NCBI GenBank assembly: GCA_004195315.1
Contig: SDWL01000067.1
Span: forward strand, 1-8,684
Direction of reading: 5' to 3'
Origin: Lutibacter sp.
Lineage (GTDB): Bacteria > Bacteroidota > Bacteroidia > Flavobacteriales > Flavobacteriaceae
Length of the DNA: 8,684 nucleotides
In this document: one piece after another, positions 1-6,484 of the stretch
Layout of the letters: each line of letters begins with the position of its first letter
How positions within the stretch are numbered: the first letter of the stretch is position 1
Made by a program: the position numbers and the translations under genes
The notes under the pieces: model-generated
Seen by the model: only the letters and a program-made list of their open reading frames with translations
Told to the model about the DNA's origin: nothing
The model's database searches: none

Positions 1-19
1 AGATGTGTATAAGAGACAG
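1..19 (+). other. Sequencing adapter remnant (Nextera transposase mosaic end)
   Basis: The first 19 bases, AGATGTGTATAAGAGACAG, are exactly the Tn5 mosaic-end sequence used in Nextera library adapters. They are library sequence left untrimmed at the contig edge, not genome. Genomic sequence starts at about base 20, where the minus-strand DUF349 reading frame becomes meaningful. Codons read through the adapter should be discarded. Confidence 0.97.
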
Positions 20-1568
20 CTTCCAATTCCACCTTATTACCAGCATCTTGCTCAGAATGAAGTCTATCAAAATAATGGTTACAAGCATCTTTAAACTCTT
101 TCCATAACTTATCAGAATATTTACGAGGAACGTGCCCAATATTTTTCCAATCAGCTTGTATTTTTTTCATTATTTCGGTGGCAACATCCCAATCATCACT
201 ATCTTTTAATGCTATTGCACGCTCAATAAGTAACTTCTTTTCATTTAAATTATCTAAATGCTCGTTTTTTACATCTTTAAAAAAGTTATTTTTTTCAATA
301 TTAAAATTTTTTGTTACCTCTTTAAATTTTGACCAAATTTCATTGCTTTTAGTTCTTGGAACCTGACCAATGCTAAAAAATTTAGACCGTAAATCTTCAA
401 GTTCTTTAATACTTTTTTGCCAATCAGTTCTACTCTTATTATTTGACGTCTCAATTGATTCAATACTTTTAATAACAGCTAATTTCTCATCAACATTTTC
501 ATCAAATTTAGATCTTAAATCTTTAAAAAATTCATGTCGTTTATCATGTATTTTTTTTGTTGCAGCACTAAAACGACTCCAAACATCTTCTCTATGCTCA
601 CGACCAACAGGGCCAACTTCTTCCTTCCAAAGTTTGTGTAAAATTTGTAATTCATTAAAAGCCAAATTTATATCTTCTAGTTCAGCCAATTCTTCAGCCT
701 TAACAACAAGTGCTAATTTTTCTTCATAATTATGTTTAAAATCTAAATCACGTAAATCATTACTTAAATGCAATAAATCATAAAATCGCTCTACATGGTG
801 CTCATAAGTTCTCCAAGTATCATTGTATTTTGCTTTTGGAATTGGACCAATTCCTCTCCATTTATCTTGTATCCCTTTAAATACTTTATACATTGTAGTG
901 CCATCAGCATTATCTATTAAATGCTTAAGATCCTCAATTATACTAAGTTTATTTTTTAGATTCTCATCTAGTTGCTGGTCTTGTTTTGCATAAAACTCAG
1001 TCTTTTTTATCTTATAATCGTACAGAATGCTATTATAAGTAGATTTAACAGGTATACTATATTGAAAATCAACAACATTACCTCCACCTTCTACATACTT
1101 CGCTTTTTCATTTTTTAATATTTCTCCAAATTTAACATTAAATGCGTTTTTAATGTTATTTACATTATTATGAATATTTTGTACTGGATGTTCTTTAACA
1201 AGTTTGCTTAATTCCGTAACCAAATCCTCTAAACTAAGACTTTCATAGTCAAGCACTTCAATAGAAGTATGTGAGATTTTTTCTGAACTTTCTGCTATTT
1301 TAGTTTCAATTTCATCTATAGCTTCATTAACTGAATGAGTTTCAACTTTAGATAAATCTTCTTCTTCTTCATCTGAAATTTCAGAAGTTAAAATATTTTT
1401 TTCAACTATTGATTCCTCTTCTTTTTCAACCTCTTCAACAACTTCATTTATTAAAGGAATTTCATCTGCAGTTACTTTAATTGGTGTGTTTTCTTCTTGA
1501 ATTTCAGAATTTTGTGGAGTCACATTATTGTCTTCTTCACTTGGCATTATTTTACTTTCGTCTAACAT
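20..1568 (-). CDS. DUF349 repeat protein, C-terminus cut by window edge
   Basis: About 516 residues are visible. Residues 1-100 are strongly acidic and low in complexity (for example the run around residues 45-57 and DEEEED near 66-71), so probably disordered. From about residue 200 the protein is charged and helical, with at least four copies of the DUF349 signature, a Trp (or equivalent) followed by G-x-(V/I)-(P/G) and then W-x-x-(F/Y). They lie near 237-256 (WRGIGPIP...TW), 314-333 (WKEEVGPVG...VW), 397-415 (FFSIGQVPR...IW) and 474-492 (WKNIGHVPR...LW). Proteins with this layout are widespread in Bacteroidota. DUF349 has no firmly established function, and I do not assign one. No signal peptide is seen, so it is probably cytoplasmic. 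The start at 1568 is the first ATG and gives an N-terminus typical of flavobacterial relatives; an ATG at 1547 is the alternative. The last few repeats are probably missing. It lies 128 bases downstream of aroE on the same strand and may have its own promoter. Confidence 0.9.
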
Positions 1569-1591
1569 ATAAAAATGTTTAAGGTTCGGTT

Positions 1592-1610
1592 AATTATTTC
1601 ATTAATAATT
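1592..1610. repeat. Short inverted repeat upstream of the DUF349 gene
   Basis: AATTATT-TCATT-AATAATT is a perfect 7-base inverted repeat around a 5-base spacer, centred about 32 bases upstream of the DUF349 start codon. It is entirely A/T in its arms, so chance is a real explanation in this AT-rich background. If functional, it could be an operator or a weak mRNA hairpin. No T-run follows, so it is not a standard terminator. Confidence 0.25.
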
Positions 1611-1646
1611 CTAAAAATAGTCATTTAATAAAATTACTATTTCATT

Positions 1647-1665
1647 ATAAGATGTAAAATCTTAT
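1647..1665. repeat. Inverted repeat in the aroE-DUF349 gap
   Basis: ATAAGAT-GTAAA-ATCTTAT is a perfect 7-base inverted repeat with a 5-base spacer, 31 bases past the aroE stop codon in the direction of transcription. Its geometry (7-5-7) equals that of the repeat at 1592-1610, though the arms differ. No U-tract follows on the minus strand, so it does not look like a strong intrinsic terminator. It might be an operator or a processing hairpin. The rest of the gap at 1569-1696 holds only imperfect matches to the TAnnTTTG -7 element. Confidence 0.3.
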
Positions 1666-1696
1666 TTAAAGTTGCGTAAATTTAAGGATTTCTTTT

Positions 1697-2443
1697 TTAA
1701 GAATTCCATATTTCCCAAGACTTTTCTGCTTGCAACTCAAGCATTTCAAGACCGTTTTTTATTATGGCGCCACGTTTTTCACCTTCCTGTAAAAATTTAG
1801 TTTCCGAAGGATTATAAATTAAATCGAATAACAAATGTTTATCTGTAATAAATTCATAAGGAATGCTAGGAGCATCTTCTATATTAGGGTGAGTTCCTAA
1901 TGGAGTACAATTTATAATAACAGAATGCTCTTCAATAATCTGTTGCGTTAGAATTGAATACAATAAACTATTTTCTGAAACATTTCTAGATACAAACTCA
2001 TATTCAATGTTTAACTTATCTAAAACACTGGCAACCGCTTTAGAAGCACCACCTGTTCCTAAAATAAGTGCTTTTTTGTGATGCTTTTGTAATAAAGTCT
2101 CCAATGATTTTTGAAACCCATAAACATCTGTATTGTAACCAATTAATCTATTATCTTCTGTAACTTTTATAGTATTTACAGCTCCAATTTTTTCAGCATC
2201 GGCATCAACTTCATCTAAATATTTTATAATAGATTGCTTGTAAGGAATTGTAACACTAAACCCTTGAAAATCATCTTCTCTTTGATATAAAATAAAAGGA
2301 AATTCCTCTATTTCAGGAATATCATAATTACTATATTTATAGGTGTTTAAACCTAATTTTTGAAATTTATCTGTGAAATACTTTTTCGAAAAAGAATAAG
2401 AAATATTTTTTCCAATTAATCCAAATTTAAAACGACTACCCAT
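1697..2443 (-). CDS. aroE: Shikimate dehydrogenase (NADP-dependent)
   Basis: This cytoplasmic enzyme reduces 3-dehydroshikimate to shikimate with NADPH, the fourth step of the shikimate pathway to chorismate and aromatic amino acids. The protein is 248 residues, a normal length for Bacteroidota. Visible motifs are the substrate-binding serines in ISYSFSKKYF (residues 14-23), the catalytic lysine K69 in SVTIPYK, the partner aspartate D106 in GYNTDVYGF, the Rossmann loop GTGGAS (129-134), SRN at 152-154 in the place of the NADP 2'-phosphate clamp, NCTPLG (178-183), and the C-terminal NGLEMLELQAEKSWEIW. The frame is open upstream to 2479, but the ATG at 2443 is chosen because MGSRFKFGLIGK puts the first beta strand right at the N-terminus, as in relatives. 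This start overlaps the end of the preceding DUF368 gene by 8 bases, which suggests translational coupling. All key residues are present, so it should be active. Confidence 0.96.
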   Translation of the reverse strand: MGSRFKFGLIGKNISYSFSKKYFTDKFQKLGLNTYKYSNYDIPEIEEFPFILYQREDDFQGFSVTIPYKQSIIKYLDEVDADAEKIGAVNTIKVTEDNRLIGYNTDVYGFQKSLETLLQKHHKKALILGTGGASKAVASVLDKLNIEYEFVSRNVSENSLLYSILTQQIIEEHSVIINCTPLGTHPNIEDAPSIPYEFITDKHLLFDLIYNPSETKFLQEGEKRGAIIKNGLEMLELQAEKSWEIWNS

Positions 2444-3458
2444 CAATATATTCTTTGCGGTCTGCACCATATTTATCAATTAATAAAACAATTCCTAAAC
2501 CTACTAAAATAAATAAAATAGCCATCCAGGTTTCCTGCTGTGAAAAATCAGGAAAATATCTTTGAAAATTTTCAATTACTTTATTTCCGTGAATATCAAT
2601 CAGCTCTTTCCCATTTTCGATTTTATATATTTCTTTTTTCCAAGGCCAAACAATCCCTAAAGAGCCTGTAATAAAGCCAATAATTAATGCTGTAACAATT
2701 TGGTGCCAACGCTTTAATACATACCCTAAAATATGAGATGTAAATACCAACCCAAATGCCGAACCTGCTGTAAAAGAAGCTATAATTTTAAGGTATCGTA
2801 TTCTTTCTTCACTATCCATAAAGCTAAAATCACCAATAAAAACCTCCCCTATAGTTTTATATAACATAGTTACAGAGTCTACCAACAATAATACGTAATT
2901 GCCCAATAGAATTAAAATAAAAGAACCTGAAAGTCCTGGCAAAGTCATTCCTGAAACGCCAATAATTCCACAAGCAAACACAAACCATAAATTATCATTC
3001 TCTTTTGCTGGGTTCATAAAACTTATGGCAACTCCAAGTCCAATTCCAATAGCTATTGATGCTATATTACTAGTACGCCAATCTTTAAAATCTTTAGAAA
3101 TGTAATAGATTGAACCTAAAATCATTCCAAAAAAAGAACTCCAAACATACAATTCATAATACTGCAATAAATAATCCAATCCAAGAGAAACACTAAAGTA
3201 ACTAAATGTACTTCCTCCAAAAATAAGAATTAAAAAAGTTGCATTTATGTATGTATAAAAACTTTTAAACCTACCATTTATAAGTAGCAAAAAGGCTTTA
3301 TAATTTATCTTCCTAAACGAATAAATCATTTCTTCGTAAAAACCCAAAACAAAAGAAACCGTACCACCAGAAACACCTGGAACTTTATTTGCAGCTCCCA
3401 TAGAAAGTCCCTTTATAAAAAGAAAAAACTTATCTAATAAACTACGTTCTTTTGCCAT
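2436..3458 (-). CDS. DUF368 membrane protein, second copy (PopT-type undecaprenyl-phosphate translocase family)
   Basis: This 340-residue multi-pass inner-membrane protein belongs to DUF368 (PF04018). Members such as PopT were shown in 2022 to return undecaprenyl phosphate (C55-P), the lipid carrier for peptidoglycan and other glycans, across the membrane. Seen here are the N-terminal signature GAANKVPGVSGGT (21-33), a second related motif LPGLSGSFILILLG (173-186) marking the family's internal repeat, and WPWK (271-274). A hydrophilic loop of about 35 residues follows WPWK, then a last membrane segment at about 312-327. The neighbour at 3462-4394 has the usual D in GAADIVPG, where this copy has N followed by K. 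The two are diverged paralogs, not a recent duplication. It starts 3 bases after the stop of that paralog and its end overlaps aroE. The family call is strong; the transport role is inferred from the family, and the specific role of this second copy is unknown. Confidence 0.9.
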   Translation of the reverse strand: MAKERSLLDKFFLFIKGLSMGAANKVPGVSGGTVSFVLGFYEEMIYSFRKINYKAFLLLINGRFKSFYTYINATFLILIFGGSTFSYFSVSLGLDYLLQYYELYVWSSFFGMILGSIYYISKDFKDWRTSNIASIAIGIGLGVAISFMNPAKENDNLWFVFACGIIGVSGMTLPGLSGSFILILLGNYVLLLVDSVTMLYKTIGEVFIGDFSFMDSEERIRYLKIIASFTAGSAFGLVFTSHILGYVLKRWHQIVTALIIGFITGSLGIVWPWKKEIYKIENGKELIDIHGNKVIENFQRYFPDFSQQETWMAILFILVGLGIVLLIDKYGADRKEYIDG

Positions 3459-3461
3459 AAA

Positions 3462-4394
3462 TTATTTTTTACTTGTACTATTAGCTATTTTTTCTAATAG
3501 TATAATCACTGCAAATCCAACTAATGAAATAAGTATTGCCATTAACAACTGTGAATCTCCTTCAAAAGAAAAAGGGGAAATACTTTGTTGGTTTAAAGGG
3601 ACATCTATTCCGTAAGAATTAACTCGCCAAGTTAATGTTTGTTTCCAAGGCCAAATTTTATTTAATGAACCCAAAATAAAACCTGTTAAAACCACTAAAG
3701 TGTAATTTTTATAATTCTTAAATAACCATTTTAATAATTTTGAAAAAGATAATAATCCTACAATGGCTCCAAAAGCTAAAATGGCTATTAACTTAAAATC
3801 TCTATTATGAATTGCATCTAACACTGGCTTATAGGCACCTAATAATACCAAAATAAAAGCTCCAGAAATTCCTGGTAAAATCATAGCGCAAATTGCTATT
3901 GCTCCAGCTAAAAACAAAAATAATGGTGATGTGTTTTCTGAGATTAAAGGCTGTAATGACGTAATATAATAGGCTAATCCTGCTCCAACTAATAGTCCTA
4001 TTATTGCTATACTATTCCACTTTGTAATTTGTTTTCCAATATATAAGATACTTGCCAAAACCAAACCAAAAAAGAACGACCAAACCAGAATTGGTTTTGT
4101 CTCTAACAACCAAGAAATCAATTTTGCCAAAGATAGTATGCTCGTAAAGATTCCTATAATTAATGCAAGTAGAAAATTACCATTAACCGCTTTCCAAAAT
4201 GCTTTAATTCCGTTGGTTTTTAATAATTTTAATGTAGTAAAATTAACAGCACTAACTGAAGTTAATAATTCCTCATAAATACCTGAAATAAAAGCAATTG
4301 TACCACCTGAAACACCTGGTACAATATCAGCTGCACCCATAGCCATTCCTTTTAGGGAAATTATAAAATAATGAATGAATTTTCGTTGTTGCAT
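3462..4394 (-). CDS. DUF368 membrane protein, first copy (PopT-type undecaprenyl-phosphate translocase family)
   Basis: This 310-residue multi-pass inner-membrane protein is a canonical DUF368 member. It carries GAADIVPGVSGGT at 20-32, a matching motif LPGISGAFILVLLG at 173-186 in the second half, and NKIWPWK at 245-251. Hydrophobic segments fill most of the remainder, including about 74-97, 102-120, 128-145, 156-188, 202-218, 231-243 and 283-300. By analogy with characterised PopT proteins it probably translocates undecaprenyl phosphate from the outer to the inner leaflet for re-use in envelope polysaccharide synthesis; this is inference from family. It is the first of a pair, with only 3 bases before the next DUF368 gene. 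The start at 4394 is the first ATG and places the signature at the usual distance from the N-terminus. A perfect TAnnTTTG element lies 23 bases upstream, so it may have its own promoter as well as read-through from the TPR gene. Confidence 0.92.
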   Translation of the reverse strand: MQQRKFIHYFIISLKGMAMGAADIVPGVSGGTIAFISGIYEELLTSVSAVNFTTLKLLKTNGIKAFWKAVNGNFLLALIIGIFTSILSLAKLISWLLETKPILVWSFFFGLVLASILYIGKQITKWNSIAIIGLLVGAGLAYYITSLQPLISENTSPLFLFLAGAIAICAMILPGISGAFILVLLGAYKPVLDAIHNRDFKLIAILAFGAIVGLLSFSKLLKWLFKNYKNYTLVVLTGFILGSLNKIWPWKQTLTWRVNSYGIDVPLNQQSISPFSFEGDSQLLMAILISLVGFAVIILLEKIANSTSKK

Positions 4395-4416
4395 TTGTCT
4401 TTATATCTTAGATGGA

Positions 4417-4424
4417 CAAATGTA
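4417..4424 (-). promoter_or_regulatory. Possible -7 promoter element for the DUF368-aroE genes
   Basis: On the minus strand this reads TACATTTG, a perfect match to the Bacteroidota -7 consensus TAnnTTTG. It lies in the 38-base gap between the TPR stop and the DUF368 start, about 23 bases before the start codon. No TTG is seen at the -33 distance, so the promoter is incomplete by consensus. Confidence 0.35.
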
Positions 4425-4432
4425 GCATTTTA

Positions 4433-5827
4433 TTATGAAATTTTTTTGAAACTACTTATTATGTCTTTTACTTCTTGCATTTTAAAAACATCTGGAAATA
4501 ATTCTTTCAAAATATTTTTATATTCAAAATCTATAGCTAGAGCTGCTTTTAAATGTGCTGCTCCCTTTTTATGATTTTTAAATTTAAAACACAAAGCACT
4601 TAACCTATACTCTATTTCGGCAAAATCTTTAAAGTAAGTTTTTGCTTTCAATAAATTTTTAAATGCATCTTCATAATCTCCTAAAAAAGATAATGTATCG
4701 CTTAATCCTAACCAAATTACAAGATCTTTATCTTGTAATTTTATACACTGTTGAAATGCATTTACAGCTTCTTCAAAAAGATCTAAATTTAAGCTGATTT
4801 CAGCATATTTACGCCAATAAACGTGATTTTGTTCATCAATTTCAATAGCTTTATTAATATATGACAGTGCTTTTCTATAATTTCTTTTTTTAACATATAC
4901 GTTTGCAATTGCAATCCACCCTTTATCTAATAATGGATCTTCATGAACCGCTTTTTTATAATATTGAATGGTTAAATTCGTTTTGTTTAATTTTTCATAA
5001 CATTCTCCAATTCGTAAAAAAACAAATGATGTTGGATCATCCAATTCAATCGTTTTTTTATAATTTTCAATAGCTTCTTCAAAACGATTTAATTTTTCTA
5101 AAGTTTTAGCTTTTTCAAGATATGCACCTACAAAATACTCATCAATAAGCACAGCATAATCAAATGCTCTAGCTGCTTCATTGAAATTTTCTAAAATAAA
5201 ATATTGACGCCCCAATTGATGCCAAGCTACTTCACTATACGGATCTTTATCAATATATAAATTTAAATACTCCACTGCTTCTTGATGCTTATTTTGCATA
5301 TCAAAACAGTAAACTACATTATAAAGTGATGAATAATCTTCCAAATCAAATTCTAAACATTTGGCAAAATTCTTTCTTGCCTGATCAAAATTATCTAAGA
5401 ATAAATATTCCATTCCCAATAAAGATAAAATGTCAGCTTCATCATCGGTATAAAGTAATGCGATTTTTAATAAATTTATTGCACCATTATGATCATCTTT
5501 TTTTGAACAGAGATTTGCTTGCTGCACATAAACTTCATCATTTGTTGGTTCAATGGCTTGTAATTCTTTTAATAAAGTAGTCGCTTTTTTAATTTCATCA
5601 TCAAAAATTAATAATTCAGCTTGAAGCAATTTTAATAAAACAGACTTAGGATGTTGATCTAAACCCAATTTTATTGCTTTTTTTGCCAGTGAATTTTTTC
5701 CAGAATCTAAATAATAATGTATAATCTCTTCAAATTCAATAGAATCAAAAAAATAAACGTTATTTGTTTTAAGCATTGATTCAAATTTTGATAACGGGAT
5801 ATTATTCTCTTTTGGAGTTAAAGACAT
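4433..5827 (-). CDS. Tetratricopeptide repeat (TPR) protein
   Basis: This 464-residue soluble protein consists almost wholly of TPR helix pairs. About ten 34-residue units can be followed from roughly residue 96 to 435, with the usual W/Y-G-A-P spacing: for example AWHQLGRQYFILENFNEAARAF (201-222) and GWIAIANVYVKKRNYRKAL (303-321). Less regular helices precede them. TPR arrays are protein-binding scaffolds; the partner is unknown. There is no signal peptide or membrane segment, so it is probably cytoplasmic. The N-terminal stretch IPLSKFESMLKTNNVYFFDS is a conserved-looking non-TPR segment that I associate with a flavobacterial TPR family of this size; that is recollection, not a search result. 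It is the first gene of the minus-strand series and diverges from pyrR. The start at 5827 follows a candidate promoter, and no Shine-Dalgarno sequence is seen. Confidence 0.9.
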   Translation of the reverse strand: MSLTPKENNIPLSKFESMLKTNNVYFFDSIEFEEIIHYYLDSGKNSLAKKAIKLGLDQHPKSVLLKLLQAELLIFDDEIKKATTLLKELQAIEPTNDEVYVQQANLCSKKDDHNGAINLLKIALLYTDDEADILSLLGMEYLFLDNFDQARKNFAKCLEFDLEDYSSLYNVVYCFDMQNKHQEAVEYLNLYIDKDPYSEVAWHQLGRQYFILENFNEAARAFDYAVLIDEYFVGAYLEKAKTLEKLNRFEEAIENYKKTIELDDPTSFVFLRIGECYEKLNKTNLTIQYYKKAVHEDPLLDKGWIAIANVYVKKRNYRKALSYINKAIEIDEQNHVYWRKYAEISLNLDLFEEAVNAFQQCIKLQDKDLVIWLGLSDTLSFLGDYEDAFKNLLKAKTYFKDFAEIEYRLSALCFKFKNHKKGAAHLKAALAIDFEYKNILKELFPDVFKMQEVKDIISSFKKIS

Positions 5828-5855
5828 ATGAAAGAAAAGCTAATTTAAATAAAAA

Positions 5856-5890
5856 TAAATGTACAAGAACTTTTCAATCTTTTTAACAAA
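5856..5890 (-). promoter_or_regulatory. Candidate promoter for the TPR gene
   Basis: On the minus strand TTTG (5890-5887) is followed after 23 bases by TACATTTA (5863-5856). This is one mismatch from the Bacteroidota -7 consensus TAnnTTTG, and the spacing is at the long end of the accepted range. It would give a leader of about 20-25 bases. This is a moderate match only. Confidence 0.35.
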
Positions 5891-5902
5891 TTAATTAACA
5901 AA
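5883..5902 (+). repeat. Direct repeat TTAACAAA x2 in the divergent promoter region
   Basis: TTAACAAA occurs at 5883-5890 and again at 5895-5902, 12 bases start to start, roughly one helical turn. The pair occupies the -33 region of the pyrR promoter and overlaps the -33 element proposed for the TPR promoter. It may be a regulator-binding site acting on both genes, but the repeat is short and AT-rich, so chance is possible. Confidence 0.35.
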
Positions 5903-5908
5903 ATGATG

Positions 5909-5916
5909 TATATTTG
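5909..5916 (+). promoter_or_regulatory. -7 promoter element for pyrR operon
   Basis: TATATTTG is a perfect match to the Bacteroidota -7 consensus TAnnTTTG. Transcription would begin near 5921-5924 and leave a leader of under 20 bases before the pyrR ATG at 5941. No good TTG is seen at the -33 position. The short leader leaves no room for the long attenuator that PyrR uses in Bacillus. Confidence 0.55.
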
Positions 5917-5940
5917 TTTTCCACAATGTTTGGTATTGCC

Positions 5941-6480
5941 ATGAGTAAAAAAACGCTTCTTAACTCAAAAGAAATTCACATCATTTTACATCGATTAGCT
6001 TGTCAGTTAATTGAAAATCATAACAACTTTGAAAATACTGTTTTAATTGGAATTCAACCAAGAGGCATCCATTTAGCAGAGCGTTTAGCTACCATTTTAC
6101 AAATAGATTATGCTATTTCAAATATAAAATTAGGACATTTAGACATCACTTTTTATAGAGATGATTTTAGGCGACGTGAAGCTCCTTTAGAAGCAAATAA
6201 AACTCACATAGATTTTATTATTGAAGATAAAAATGTAGTTTTTATTGATGATGTACTTTTTTCAGGCAGAAGTATTAGAGCTGCTTTAACGGCTATTCAA
6301 TCGTTTGGTAGACCTTCAAATATTGAACTTTTAGTTTTAATTGACAGAAGGTTTAGTCGTCATTTACCAATACAACCCGATTATTTAGGAAGACAAGTAG
6401 ATGTTATTAATGAAGAAAAGGTAACGGTACATTGGAAAGAAAAAGACACAAAAGATGCAGTATACATAATTAATAATTAG
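5941..6480 (+). CDS. pyrR: PyrR: pyrimidine operon regulator / uracil phosphoribosyltransferase
   Basis: This 179-residue type I phosphoribosyltransferase is of PyrR type. In Bacillus PyrR binds pyr mRNA in response to UMP and also makes UMP from uracil and PRPP. Motifs seen are LIGIQPRGIHLAERL (35-49), the R-rich segment FYRDDFRRRE (71-80) in the flexible loop, and the PRPP-binding loop VVFIDDVLFSGRSIRAAL (99-116) with the two acidic residues D103 and D104. LVLIDRRFSRHLPIQPDYLG (131-150) is typical of PyrR C-termini. The frame is open upstream to a TTG at 5914, but that codon lies within the promoter. ATG 5941 gives MSKKTLLNSKEI, which matches the usual PyrR N-terminus; ATG 5926 is a less likely start. 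It is followed by pyrB after only 4 bases. No PyrR-binding hairpin is visible upstream, so the regulatory role here is unproven and the salvage activity is the safer call. Confidence 0.93.
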   Translation: MSKKTLLNSKEIHIILHRLACQLIENHNNFENTVLIGIQPRGIHLAERLATILQIDYAISNIKLGHLDITFYRDDFRRREAPLEANKTHIDFIIEDKNVVFIDDVLFSGRSIRAALTAIQSFGRPSNIELLVLIDRRFSRHLPIQPDYLGRQVDVINEEKVTVHWKEKDTKDAVYIINN

Positions 6481-6484
6481 TTTT

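Noticed and set aside
178..729. Two plus-strand open frames (62 and 119 codons) inside the DUF349 region
   Set aside because: They are Ser/Phe/Leu-rich antisense shadows of the charged, repeat-bearing minus-strand DUF349 frame, which is open from 1568 to the window edge.
1569..1696. Intrinsic terminator after aroE
   Set aside because: The hairpin at 1647-1665 has AT-rich arms and no following T-run on the minus strand.
2444..2479. Longer aroE start at 2479
   Set aside because: The extra 12 residues precede the normal first strand of AroE and would overlap the DUF368 gene by 44 bases; ATG 2443 gives a standard N-terminus.
2899..3105. Plus-strand 68-codon frame
   Set aside because: It lies wholly antisense within a well-supported DUF368 gene and shows no recognisable features.
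4371..4574. Plus-strand 67-codon frame across the DUF368-TPR gap
   Set aside because: It is antisense to the ends of two real genes and has no family resemblance.
5326..5580. Plus-strand 84-codon frame rich in His/Leu/Asn
   Set aside because: It is an antisense shadow of the TPR repeats; the His/Leu bias comes from the opposite-strand codons.
5914..5940. Upstream TTG start for pyrR
   Set aside because: The TTG is part of the TATATTTG promoter element, so it would not be in the transcript; the family N-terminus starts at 5941.
5828..5940. PyrR-binding attenuator or riboswitch in the divergent region
   Set aside because: No conserved PyrR-type RNA hairpin or terminator is visible, and the likely leader is under 20 bases.
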